This document shows, one piece after another, positions 45,205 through 53,960 of a DNA stretch of 64,000 nt; positions within the stretch are counted from its first letter, which is position 1, and every line of letters begins with the position of its first letter. The translations under genes were made by a program, and so were the position numbers. Location of the stretch: NCBI RefSeq assembly GCF_900176205.1, contig NZ_LT859959.1:3431001-3495000 (forward strand), given 5' to 3'. The stretch comes from Bradyrhizobium sp. ORS 285 (GTDB taxonomy: Bacteria > Pseudomonadota > Alphaproteobacteria > Rhizobiales > Xanthobacteraceae). The notes below the pieces were generated by a model. It saw only the letters and a list, made by a program, of their open reading frames with translations, did no database searches and was not told the DNA's origin.

Positions 45205-45256
45205 GAGGCCGACGAAGCGCTGGAGGACTACGGCCTCACGCGCGCGAACGGTGGAG
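45205..45256 (+). pseudogene. DUF1127 C-terminal fragment next to repeat
   Basis: Directly after the palindromic repeat, bases 45208-45244 match 45786-45822 of the intact DUF1127 gene at 36 of 37 positions and read EADEALEDYGLTRA, then diverge. Only the Asp/Glu-rich helix of DUF1127 is kept; the start of the gene and the Arg-rich end are missing. It is therefore a remnant of a duplicated or repeat-disrupted copy. Confidence 0.6.
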
Positions 45257-45454
45257 ACCTTTCCGTCCTAACAGTTTCGACAGGCGGGTGTCGATCTTTC
45301 GCTGGATTGGCAGATGACAACCTCTGATCGATCAGGTATAGAGCCGGCCATGATCACCGTCGCCACCCATCGTTTCGGTCGTTGGACGCACCGTAGCTCG
45401 CGGGCGGCGGGAGGATCACGCATGATCTGATGATATGCAGTCTTTGATCCGAAC

Positions 45455-45482
45455 AGCCGCCAGCAACCTGGCGGCTTTTTTA
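45455..45482 (+). terminator. Intrinsic terminator upstream of the DUF1127 gene
   Basis: AGCCGCCAG (45455-45463) pairs perfectly with CTGGCGGCT (45468-45476) around a CAAC loop, followed by TTTTT. It is 37 bases before the DUF1127 start. It either ends a short upstream transcript (possibly a small RNA) or acts as an attenuator for the gene. Confidence 0.75.
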
Positions 45483-45518
45483 TTGCCGGCAGGTTCTTCT
45501 TTTCGAGGGGAGCACGCC

Positions 45519-45866
45519 ATGCCGAGCACGACCGACGATCCGAGCCTCAGCGTCACCGAGACGCGTGGATTGCGTGGTGTCGCGCATGCGCCGCGGATCT
45601 TCGAGCGCGGTCGCGATCACTCAGCGCGACGTCCTGCCTCGCCGAAGCCTGGGGCCAACGTCTACTACTTGCCGCATGCGGCTGCCGAGCCCGGCGGCGC
45701 TGAGCCCGAGTCAAAATCGCTGCTTCGGCTCTGGTGGGCACGCTGGCGCGAGCGCCGCCGATTCGCCAGGGAGCTCCCCTGGCTCGCCGACGAAGTGCTG
45801 GAGGACTACGGCCTCACGCGCGACGAAGCGCGGCGGTTGTGCCGACGGCCATTCTGGCGGGAATGA
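45519..45866 (+). CDS. DUF1127 domain protein
   Basis: A 115-residue protein. The first 70 residues are polar and variable. The C-terminal 45 form the DUF1127 helix-turn unit: WWARWRERRRFARELPWLADEVLEDYGLTRDEARRLCRRPFW (core LADEVLEDYGLTRDEARR). Short DUF1127 proteins in rhizobia and Agrobacterium bind RNA and influence stress responses and phosphate or carbon use; this longer form is less studied. ATG 45519 has a GAGGGGAGC ribosome site. A strong terminator hairpin lies just upstream. Confidence 0.85.
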   Translation: MPSTTDDPSLSVTETRGLRGVAHAPRIFERGRDHSARRPASPKPGANVYYLPHAAAEPGGAEPESKSLLRLWWARWRERRRFARELPWLADEVLEDYGLTRDEARRLCRRPFWRE

Positions 45867-45905
45867 AGGCTTGAGCTGAGACGGACACGTCAACCCACCC
45901 GCACC

Positions 45906-46061
45906 TGTCATCCCGGGCAAGCCGGAACGGCGCACAGCGCCGGGGAGGCGCCGACCCGGGATCCATACTCCGCAGCAGGTGTGGTGAGAGAAGATCGGAG
46001 TCACGGACGTGCCGCCACACGACATCCTGTGGTTATGGATCCCCGCTTTCGCGGGGATGAC
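45906..46061 (-). repeat. Dispersed repeat, copy 2, inverted relative to 40903-41025
   Basis: Read on the minus strand: a GTCATCCCCGCGAAAGCGGG arm, then GGATCCATAACCACAGGAT, TGTGGCGGCACGTCCGTGAC, TCCGATCTTCTCTCACCACA, and a GGATCCCGGGTC arm that is partly altered (an insertion near CCGGCGCTGTGCGCCG makes an extra hairpin). The body is closely similar to copy 1, about 5 kb away. Confidence 0.8.
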
Positions 46062-46214
46062 GACTGTGGGTGGGGCGGCAGCTTCGCTCAACCTGGCGAG
46101 CGCAGGCGCACCAGATCATCGAAGATCGTCCGACCCGGAATAATCCGAACCAAGCCGCCGAGTCGCGAGCGGTGCAGGACTTCCCACCTACCGCTTGCGG
46201 GTCTATATTCATCC

Positions 46215-46442
46215 ATGACCACTTTGCTTGACAAAGCTTTCGATGTGGCACGCCAGCTTCCGGCCGAAGAGCAGGACGAGTTGGCGCGGGTGCTGCTGCG
46301 GCTGACGGGGCACGACGAGGCTCACGTCGAGTTGACCCAGGCAGACCTTGCTTCGTTGGCAGGATCTCTTCGCGAGGCGGATCGGCGCCAGTTTGCGACA
46401 GATGACCATATCAATGCGATATGGGCCAGGCACGGTCTCTGA
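46215..46442 (+). CDS. Small antitoxin-like protein
   Basis: A 75-residue protein: MTTLLDKAFDVARQLPAEEQ, DELARVLLRLTG and a C-terminal DLASLAGSLREADRRQFATDDHINAIWARHGL (core LREADRRQFATDD). The helical PAEEQDELARxLL pattern followed by a charged tail ending WARHGL is typical of antitoxins paired with ParE/RelE toxins. The next frame, overlapping by 22 bases, begins like such a toxin but stops early, so this is a likely orphan antitoxin. No DNA-binding domain is recognisable beyond the helices. Confidence 0.7.
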   Translation: MTTLLDKAFDVARQLPAEEQDELARVLLRLTGHDEAHVELTQADLASLAGSLREADRRQFATDDHINAIWARHGL

Positions 46443-46507
46443 AGCTTCGCTTCAGGACTCGCGGGCACCGAGGGCTCGAGAGCGTTCTCCACTATCCCAC
46501 GATCTGA
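46421..46507 (+). pseudogene. Truncated ParE/RelE-type toxin
   Basis: ATG 46421 overlaps the end of the antitoxin gene in the +1-shifted arrangement usual for these pairs. The frame reads LKLRFRTRGHRGLESVLHYP and stops at TGA 46505-46507 after 28 residues. ParE/RelE toxins start with this kind of beta strand and helix but run to about 90-100 residues. The rest of the fold is absent, and sequence to 46645 shows no continuation that I can see. It should be inactive. Confidence 0.6.
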
Positions 46508-46645
46508 AATAGGGTGAACTCGAGGTCGGCGCGGTCCGAGTGCCCCAAAAGGGCTGCTACCCTCGCGGTAGCACTTGAGTGCAGACGGGATTTGTGTCGG
46601 CCAATATCCATCTCTTACTGTTCGCCGGCACCCGCGCTTGGACGG

Positions 46646-47443
46646 CTATGCCGGTGAGGAACTGAACGAGTCGGCGATGACGTTGAATAACTCAATATGA
46701 GCCTTGACGCCGAGAACGTAGTCGGCCGCATCCCGGCAGCGAGCGTACTCCTCGAAGCCCGGTACGAGCCGCTCGAGCGCCAAACCACCTTGCAGATCGT
46801 AGACGAAGTCGCGCTCGTCGGCATGATAGATCTTGAACTTCAGAGGTGGCGTGATGCAGGAGGGATTGCCACCCAGGTCGACGCTGACCTCGAAGACCAG
46901 ATCGCCGATGTTCTTTCGCCAGCATTTGCGTAACGCTTTGAAGTCCAGTGACTTGCAGAATGCGTCGACAAAAGGGATGACTTCCCGCTTCCTTCCCGTC
47001 CATCCCGTCGTCTGAACGGCGAAGCGGTCGGTTTCCGCTTTGTGTGCCTCGTCGAAGAAGGCCACCTCCGCTTCCCGAAAAGCCGTATCGACCCATATCC
47101 TTTTGAATCGATGGAAGAGACATTTGATGAGAGATGGATAGGGATAGTCCGGCTCCAGAAAATCCCTGGCGGCGAACAACTCATCGAGAAAGGACGAGCG
47201 ATATTCAGGCTCTATCTGAAAGACGCGCTGGTCAGGCGCACTCTTTCCAAGGGTCTGCATCGTCTCCCGCGCCGTCTCATCCCAGTATCGATTGACCAGG
47301 TTCGACTGCTCTTCGCCGCAAAACTGAACAACCCGATCCTGCCAGATTCGATGAAGCCCAAAGCCAAGCGCCTCGAATGCAACCTGGGTTGGCTGTCGGC
47401 CGGACCAAGTCGTCACGGCGCGCAGCAGCGGATGACCACTCAT
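46646..47443 (-). CDS. Hypothetical protein, 265 aa, accessory
   Basis: I do not recognise this protein. It is soluble, with no signal peptide or membrane helix. It is rich in aromatic residues and has clusters such as RIWVDTAFREAEVAFFDEAH and LRKCWRKNIGDLVFEVSVDL. The latter vaguely recalls DUF4304-type proteins, but weakly. Codon choice and GC content are visibly less biased than in the neighbours, suggesting recent acquisition. It sits between a broken toxin-antitoxin pair and cinA, in the repeat-rich part of the window. ATG 47443 is the first start. The 46508-46645 stretch after it is non-coding. Confidence 0.65.
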   Translation of the reverse strand: MSGHPLLRAVTTWSGRQPTQVAFEALGFGLHRIWQDRVVQFCGEEQSNLVNRYWDETARETMQTLGKSAPDQRVFQIEPEYRSSFLDELFAARDFLEPDYPYPSLIKCLFHRFKRIWVDTAFREAEVAFFDEAHKAETDRFAVQTTGWTGRKREVIPFVDAFCKSLDFKALRKCWRKNIGDLVFEVSVDLGGNPSCITPPLKFKIYHADERDFVYDLQGGLALERLVPGFEEYARCRDAADYVLGVKAHIELFNVIADSFSSSPA

Positions 47444-47511
47444 TGGTCCCTCAAGAAGGCTCCTTCACTCGCAATCACGATGCTGCGTGAGCACTGAACT
47501 TTCAAGGGCAA

Positions 47512-48126
47512 CTAAGCCCGCGGCCGCCTTGGTGGCCGCTTCACTGGATGCAACCGCGGCGTACGCGCCACGCGGGGACGCAGCCGCGTCGCCGCGGCGC
47601 GCTTCGGCTTGGCCGGCACTTGCGGTCTCGCCAACTCCATCAACATCCGCAACGCCTCCAGCACCGACCGTGTCCGCACCGTGCTGCGGCCGATGGCGCC
47701 GAAGCGGTGTTCGCGGTGGGTGATGCGGCCGTCGCGGGCGGCGACGGCGAAGTGGACGAGGCCGACCGGCTTGCCGGGGGTGGCGCCGCCAGGGCCGGCG
47801 ATGCCGGTGATGGCGACCGCGAGGTCGACGTCGGCGCGCTCGAGGGCGCCGACAGCCATCTGAATCGCGGTCTCCTTGGAGACGGCGCCGAAGGTCTGCA
47901 GGGTCGAGGCCTCGACGCCGAGCATCGCGCGCTTGGCCTCGTTGGAATAGGTGACGAAGCCGCGGTCGATGACATCGGAGGAGCCGGGGATCTCGGTGAG
48001 AGCGGCGGCGACCAGGCCGCCGGTGCAGGACTCGGCGGTCGCGATCATCAGCTTGCGCGACCGGCAGAGGTCGAGCAGCGAGCGGGCCAGCGCGCTGGTG
48101 GAGCCGATTTGACGTTCGCTCGCCAT
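47512..48126 (-). CDS. pncC: CinA-family nicotinamide-nucleotide amidohydrolase
   Basis: A 204-residue protein made of the CinA C-terminal (PncC) domain. LMIATAESCTGGLVAAALTEIPGSSDV (catalytic SCTGG), VTYSNEAKRAMLGV and ITGIAGPGGATPGKPVGLVHFA are the expected blocks. It deamidates NMN to nicotinate mononucleotide in pyridine nucleotide recycling. Unlike E. coli PncC it has a basic tail of about 38 residues (PKPKRAAATRLRPRVARTPR and onwards) with no known role. ATG 48126 is used. It lies next to ispDF, on the same strand, separated by a repeat. Confidence 0.9.
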   Translation of the reverse strand: MASERQIGSTSALARSLLDLCRSRKLMIATAESCTGGLVAAALTEIPGSSDVIDRGFVTYSNEAKRAMLGVEASTLQTFGAVSKETAIQMAVGALERADVDLAVAITGIAGPGGATPGKPVGLVHFAVAARDGRITHREHRFGAIGRSTVRTRSVLEALRMLMELARPQVPAKPKRAAATRLRPRVARTPRLHPVKRPPRRPRA

Positions 48127-48220
48127 GTCCCCGGTCGTCCTCGAACAAATCCAGCTGCAGAACTGACTTTTCCTGCGGGGGTAGCGTTTGAGTCGAGACG
48201 CTGCCGCGGGCTCGGTTCAC

Positions 48221-48359
48221 CTCGCCCCGCTTGCGGGGAGAGGTCGGATTGCATCGTCAGATGCAATCCGGGTGAGGGGGTACAGGTCTCACCGCACACA
48301 CCACCCGTGCGGCTGCCCCTCACCCCAACCCTCTCCCCGTGAAGAACGGGGAGAGGGAG
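48221..48359. repeat. Palindromic repeat (CTCGCCCCGCTTGCGGGGAG type)
   Basis: Begins CTCGCCCCGCTTGCGGGGAG, followed by AGGTCGGATTGCATC, GGGTGAGGGGGTACAGGT and CCCCTCACCCCAACCCTCTC, and ends in a CCCCGT/ACGGGG hairpin. It is a common dispersed element of Bradyrhizobium. It fills much of the 342-base cinA-ispDF gap (48127-48468), which has no gene. Confidence 0.78.
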
Positions 48360-48468
48360 CGCAGCGCCGTCGCGGCGCGAGCGCGAGTCCATCTTCAGGA
48401 CGAGACCTGTCTCGTACCTCAATCTGCTGGTCGGTCGGCTACAATCAGATCAATCCTGCCTCAATCAA

Positions 48469-49650
48469 CTACACGCCCCACGGCAGCCGGATCGTCGCGC
48501 TGGCGGTTGCGGCGATGCCTTCCTCGCGGCCGGTGAAGCCGAGGCGCTCGCTGGTGGTGGCTTTCACGGCGATGCGGGAGATGTCGACGCCGGAGATTTC
48601 GGCGATGCGGGCGCGCATCTGGTCGCGGAGCGGGCCAATCTTCGGGCGCTCGCAGATCATCGTGACTTCGAGATTGGCGATGCGGCCGCCGCGCGCGGCG
48701 ACGCGCTCGATGGCGTATTTGAGGAACTGGTCGGAGGAGGCGCCCTTCCACTTCATGTCGGAGGGCGGGAAGTGCGAGCCGATGTCGCCGTCGGCCAGGG
48801 CGCCCAAAATAGCGTCAACCAGAGCGTGCAGGCCGACATCGCCGTCGGAGTGCGCCAGGAAGCCCTTGCTATGCGGCACGCGCAGGCCGCACAGCCAGAT
48901 ATGGTCGCCTTCGCCGAAGGCGTGCACGTCGTAGCCGGTGCCGGTCCTGATATCGCCGAGCGATGCGGCCAGGCGCGCTTCCTCGCGCACGAAATCTTCC
49001 GGGGTGGTGAGCTTCATGTTTGCAACATCGCCTTCAAAGGTCGCGACGGTCAATCCCGCCCATTCGGCAATCGCCGCATCATCTGTGAACTCGGTGAGGC
49101 CGTCGTGCGCCGCGCGGCGATGCGCCTCGAGGATCGTGTCGAACTTGAAGGTCTGCGGCGTCTGCGCGATGCGCAGCTTTGCGCGCTCGGGTGTCGCGGT
49201 GATGTCGCCGGCGGCGCCGACCTCCTTGATCGTATCGGTGACGGGCACGACAGGGATCGCGGCGCCGGTCTTGTTCGCAGCTTGAATCGCGCGCGAAATC
49301 ACCGCTGGCGTCACGAAGGGACGGGCAGCGTCGTGGATCAGGACGATGTCCGGCTTGTGCGGCACCAGCGCTTCGAGGCCTGCGAGCACCGACGCCTGGC
49401 GTGTCGCGCCGCCATGCGCGGGCGCTTCGTGGCGCAGGCCAGACACGGCGGCATTGAAGACGTCGATGTCGTCGGGGCTCACCACCGGCTGCACCACGCT
49501 GACGTCGGGATGCTCCGCGAAAGCCGCGAGCGCGCGATGGATGACGGTGCGGCCGCCGATCGTGCGATATTGCTTCGGACCGCCGGCGCCGGCGCGCAGG
49601 CCGCGTCCGGCCGCGACGAGAATGGCTGCAGTCCGCTGAGAAGTCGTCAT
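48469..49650 (-). CDS. ispDF: Bifunctional IspD/IspF (MEP pathway)
   Basis: A 393-residue fusion. The first 230 residues are IspD ([21 protein letters not shown] and [14 protein letters not shown]), which makes CDP-methylerythritol. The last 155 are IspF ([12 protein letters not shown], then [20 protein letters not shown] with metal ligands, GDIGSHFPP), which forms the cyclodiphosphate. Fusion of these non-consecutive steps of isoprenoid synthesis is common in alphaproteobacteria. All active-site blocks are present. The ATG at 49650 is clear. Confidence 0.96.
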   Translation of the reverse strand: MTTSQRTAAILVAAGRGLRAGAGGPKQYRTIGGRTVIHRALAAFAEHPDVSVVQPVVSPDDIDVFNAAVSGLRHEAPAHGGATRQASVLAGLEALVPHKPDIVLIHDAARPFVTPAVISRAIQAANKTGAAIPVVPVTDTIKEVGAAGDITATPERAKLRIAQTPQTFKFDTILEAHRRAAHDGLTEFTDDAAIAEWAGLTVATFEGDVANMKLTTPEDFVREEARLAASLGDIRTGTGYDVHAFGEGDHIWLCGLRVPHSKGFLAHSDGDVGLHALVDAILGALADGDIGSHFPPSDMKWKGASSDQFLKYAIERVAARGGRIANLEVTMICERPKIGPLRDQMRARIAEISGVDISRIAVKATTSERLGFTGREEGIAATASATIRLPWGV

Positions 49651-50024
49651 GGGAACAGGGTATCGATGCTGATGAGATGAGGGAGCGGTGAATGGTCGCG
49701 GCTTCTTACATCCGCAGAAGATGTTAAGCGAGCGGGATCACACATCGCATGAGGCGCGGGGGCGAGTCGGGCTGAGGTGAGTGGTGCATAATCACCTCAC
49801 GGGACAGCTTGGTTTGGGCTCTCGGCCTGTCTGCACCGAGCCATGCAGAAATCCGGCAGCTCCCGGGTTTACCATGACTGCCGAACAAGCATATTTTGCT
49901 GCACTGCACTTGAAATGCTGATGGTCTTGGCTAAAGTGTAGGCATGACGCTTGACTGCCCAAGAATTGTGCTTGAGAGTGCTGGGCAGACGCAATGATGC
50001 GGCGATGAGCTTTAAGAGTCGTTC
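49651..50024. promoter_or_regulatory. Regulatory region between ispDF and dusB-ntrBC
   Basis: This is 374 bases between divergent operons. No gene is seen. GAGGTGA (49774-49780) and TCACCTC (49793-49799) form an inverted repeat enclosing GTGGTGCATAA, which contains an NtrC-like GGTGCA half-site. AT-rich sequence around 49885-49900 and 49915-49950 may hold the dusB promoter. The ntrBC operon of related bacteria is autoregulated by NtrC, so these sites are plausible but unproven. Confidence 0.4.
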
Positions 50025-51059
50025 GTGACCGGTCCGGCCAATACACCAGCCAAAGCTTTGAAGATAGGCGACGTTTCGCTCGCGAACCGCGCCATCCTCG
50101 CGCCGATGTCGGGCATCACCGACGCACCCTTTCGCCGACTCGCCGCCGAATTGGGCGCGGGCCTGGTGGTCTCCGAGATGACCGCGAGTGATGATCTCGT
50201 ACGCGGGCGGTGGATATCCCGGTTGCGCTGCGAGGCGAACGGTGTCGGTCCCCATGTCGTCCAGCTCGCCGGCTGCGAGGCGCATTGGATGGCCGAGGGC
50301 GCCAAGGTCGCCGCGGACGGCGGCGCCGATATCATTGATATCAACATGGGCTGCCCGGCGCGCCACGTCACCGGCGGCCAGTCCGGCTCGGCCTTGATGC
50401 GCGATCTCGATCATGCGCTGACCCTGATCGAGGCGACCGTCGAGGCCGTCGACGTGCCCGTGACCCTGAAGATGCGGCTCGGCTGGGACGAGCGCAGCCT
50501 GAACGCGCCGGAGCTGGCGCGCCGCGCCGAAGCGGCCGGCGTGCAACTGATCACGGTGCATGGCCGCACCCGGCAGCAGTTCTACAAGGGCGAAGCGGAT
50601 TGGCGCGCGGTGCGCGCGGTGAAAGAGTCCGTCGACCTGCCGGTGATCGTCAATGGCGACATCACGAGCTTCGAGGACGCCCGTGAGGCGCTGGACGCCT
50701 CCGGCGCCGATGCGGTCATGATCGGCCGCGGCGCGCAGGGGCAGCCTTGGCTGCCCGGCCAGATCGGTCGCCGCCTCGATGGCGGCGCGGAAGAGGGCGC
50801 GCCGGAGCTTGCGCAGCAGCTGGTTTATCTCACCGCGCTCTATGACGAGATCTGCCGCCACTATGGCGAGCGGGTCGGGCTGCGCCACGCCCGCAAGCAT
50901 CTCAGCTGGGGGCTCGACGTCGCTGCCCAGCACGCGAATGCGCCGGCTGAAAAATTGAAGGCGTGGCGCGAACGTATCCTGACATCCGAGCAGCCGTCCC
51001 AGGTGCGCCGGGCGCTGCGCGAGGCCTTTGACGATTTTGCCTGGAGTGCAGCCGCATGA
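50025..51059 (+). CDS. dusB: tRNA-dihydrouridine synthase (NifR3)
   Basis: A 344-residue flavoenzyme. [29 protein letters not shown] (core [14 protein letters not shown]), the catalytic Cys in [36 protein letters not shown], and the FMN-phosphate site in [13 protein letters not shown] and [15 protein letters not shown] are present. It reduces uridine in the tRNA D-loop. In alphaproteobacteria it leads the ntrBC operon, hence the old name NifR3. The GTG 50025 start is likely. The stop overlaps the ntrB start by 4 bases. Confidence 0.94.
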   Translation: MTGPANTPAKALKIGDVSLANRAILAPMSGITDAPFRRLAAELGAGLVVSEMTASDDLVRGRWISRLRCEANGVGPHVVQLAGCEAHWMAEGAKVAADGGADIIDINMGCPARHVTGGQSGSALMRDLDHALTLIEATVEAVDVPVTLKMRLGWDERSLNAPELARRAEAAGVQLITVHGRTRQQFYKGEADWRAVRAVKESVDLPVIVNGDITSFEDAREALDASGADAVMIGRGAQGQPWLPGQIGRRLDGGAEEGAPELAQQLVYLTALYDEICRHYGERVGLRHARKHLSWGLDVAAQHANAPAEKLKAWRERILTSEQPSQVRRALREAFDDFAWSAAA

Positions 51060-52231
51060 GCTCAGCCGCAGAACAGCGCAAGCGCCTTCCGTCCGATGGC
51101 GATGCCATCCTCAACGCTCTGCCGAATCCGGTACTGGTCATCGGCCCGGACGGCATGATCATGGACGCCAACATGGCGGCGGAATCGTTCTTCGATTCCT
51201 CAACCCAGTTCCTGCAGCGGCAGTCGCTGAAGAAGCTGGTGCCGTTCGGCTCGCCGCTGCTGGCGCTGATCGACCAGGTGCGCACGACCAACGCGCCGGT
51301 CAATGAGTACAAGGTCGACCTGGGCACGCCGCGCACCGGCGCCGACCGGCTGGTGGATTTGCACGTCGCGCCGCTGCCGGAGCGGGCAGGGCACATCGTC
51401 GTGATGCTGCAGGAGCGCACCATCGCCGACAAGATGGACCGGCAGCTCACCCATCGCAGCGCCGCACGCTCGGTGATCGCGCTGGCCGCGATGCTGGCGC
51501 ATGAGATCAAGAACCCGCTGTCGGGCATCCGCGGCGCGGCGCAACTGCTGGAGCAGCAGGCCTCGTCGGAGGACCGAATGCTGACGCGGCTGATCTGCGA
51601 CGAGGCCGACCGCATCGTCACGCTGGTCGATCGCATGGAGGTGTTCGGCGACGATCGCCCGGTGGCGCGCGGGCCGGTCAACATCCATTCCGTGCTGGAC
51701 CACGTGAAGCGGCTGGCGCAGTCCGGCTTTGCCCGCAACATCCGCTTCATCGAGGACTACGATCCGTCGCTGCCGCCGGTGCTCGCCAACCAGGACCAGC
51801 TGATCCAGGTGTTTTTGAACCTAGTGAAGAATGCCGCCGAAGCGGTCGTCGACCTCGGCGCTGACGCCGAGATCCAGCTCACCACGGCGTTCCGCCCGGG
51901 CGTGCGGCTGTCGGTGCCCGGCAAGAAGTCGCGGGTGTCGCTGCCGCTGGAGTTCTGCGTCAGGGACAACGGCCCCGGCGTGCCGGAAGATTTGATGCCG
52001 AACCTGTTCGATCCGTTCGTGACCACCAAACCGACCGGAAGCGGCCTCGGTCTTGCATTGGTCGCGAAGATCATCGGCGACCATGGCGGGATCATCGAGT
52101 GCGAGTCGCAGCCGCGCAAGACGACCTTCCGGGTGCTGATGCCGATGTACAGCGCCAGCAAACAACCAGACCAAAGCAATCGCGATGACGTTTCGGGGAC
52201 GCCGTTGCGTGCCTCACAGGGATCAAATTGA
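51056..52231 (+). CDS. ntrB: Nitrogen regulation sensor kinase NtrB
   Basis: A 391-residue soluble histidine kinase. A PAS domain ([22 protein letters not shown]) comes first, then the H-box [25 protein letters not shown] (His in AHEIKNP). The N-box is in [10 protein letters not shown], and the G-boxes are [14 protein letters not shown] and [18 protein letters not shown]. It senses nitrogen status through PII and phosphorylates or dephosphorylates NtrC. It overlaps dusB and precedes ntrC by 9 bases, a normal operon. Confidence 0.95.
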   Translation: MSSAAEQRKRLPSDGDAILNALPNPVLVIGPDGMIMDANMAAESFFDSSTQFLQRQSLKKLVPFGSPLLALIDQVRTTNAPVNEYKVDLGTPRTGADRLVDLHVAPLPERAGHIVVMLQERTIADKMDRQLTHRSAARSVIALAAMLAHEIKNPLSGIRGAAQLLEQQASSEDRMLTRLICDEADRIVTLVDRMEVFGDDRPVARGPVNIHSVLDHVKRLAQSGFARNIRFIEDYDPSLPPVLANQDQLIQVFLNLVKNAAEAVVDLGADAEIQLTTAFRPGVRLSVPGKKSRVSLPLEFCVRDNGPGVPEDLMPNLFDPFVTTKPTGSGLGLALVAKIIGDHGGIIECESQPRKTTFRVLMPMYSASKQPDQSNRDDVSGTPLRASQGSN

Positions 52232-52240
52232 GGACCACCT

Positions 52241-53683
<1,443 letters not shown>

Positions 53684-53695
53684 TCCCGAACACAT

Positions 53696-53718
53696 CTCCC
53701 CCGACGAGGTCGGGGGAG
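53696..53718 (+). terminator. Hairpin after ntrC
   Basis: CTCCCCCGAC (53696-53705) pairs perfectly with GTCGGGGGAG (53709-53718) around a GAG loop, 12 bases after the ntrC stop. It is a strong 10-bp stem but lacks a T run. It may end the dusB-ntrBC transcript in a factor-assisted way. Confidence 0.6.
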
Positions 53719-53869
53719 ACCGCCTGCCAATCAGGCGCAGTGCGACCGCGGCTCGCAGCACAAGCCCGCACTCAAAGCACTCGTCAGCACGGCACACGTC
53801 GGCACCCCTCAGGGCGCAGATGCGTCTTTGCGCGTGCTCGGAGGGGCTCGGCATGCCGTTTCCATAAAA

Positions 53870-53884
53870 TGAAACGTCGTTGCA
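53870..53884. promoter_or_regulatory. Palindromic operator upstream of the MFS-amidohydrolase operon
   Basis: TGAAACG-T-CGTTGCA: the two halves are inverse except for one base (TGnAACG/CGTTnCA). It lies 76 bases before the MFS start. The same 17-base text, TGAAACGnCGTTGCATT, occurs at 60561 with one difference. Length and symmetry suit an IclR-family site. The regulator gene is at 61434. Confidence 0.6.
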
Positions 53885-53960
53885 TTCGTATTCTTCGTCC
53901 CCTATGGTGCCCGCAAGCTTGGCCGGCAGACGGCCCAACAAGGCACCACGGAGGAACGGA

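Noticed and set aside
44977..45327. Open frame of 116 codons in the repeat region
   Set aside because: Most of it is translation of the GTAGGGTGGGC palindrome joined to a DUF1127 fragment. It is not a real gene.
49774..49799. NtrC-controlled sigma-54 promoter for dusB-ntrBC
   Set aside because: Only a GGTGCA half-site inside a small inverted repeat is visible. I found no -24/-12 element with correct spacing, so it is listed only as a possible regulatory region.
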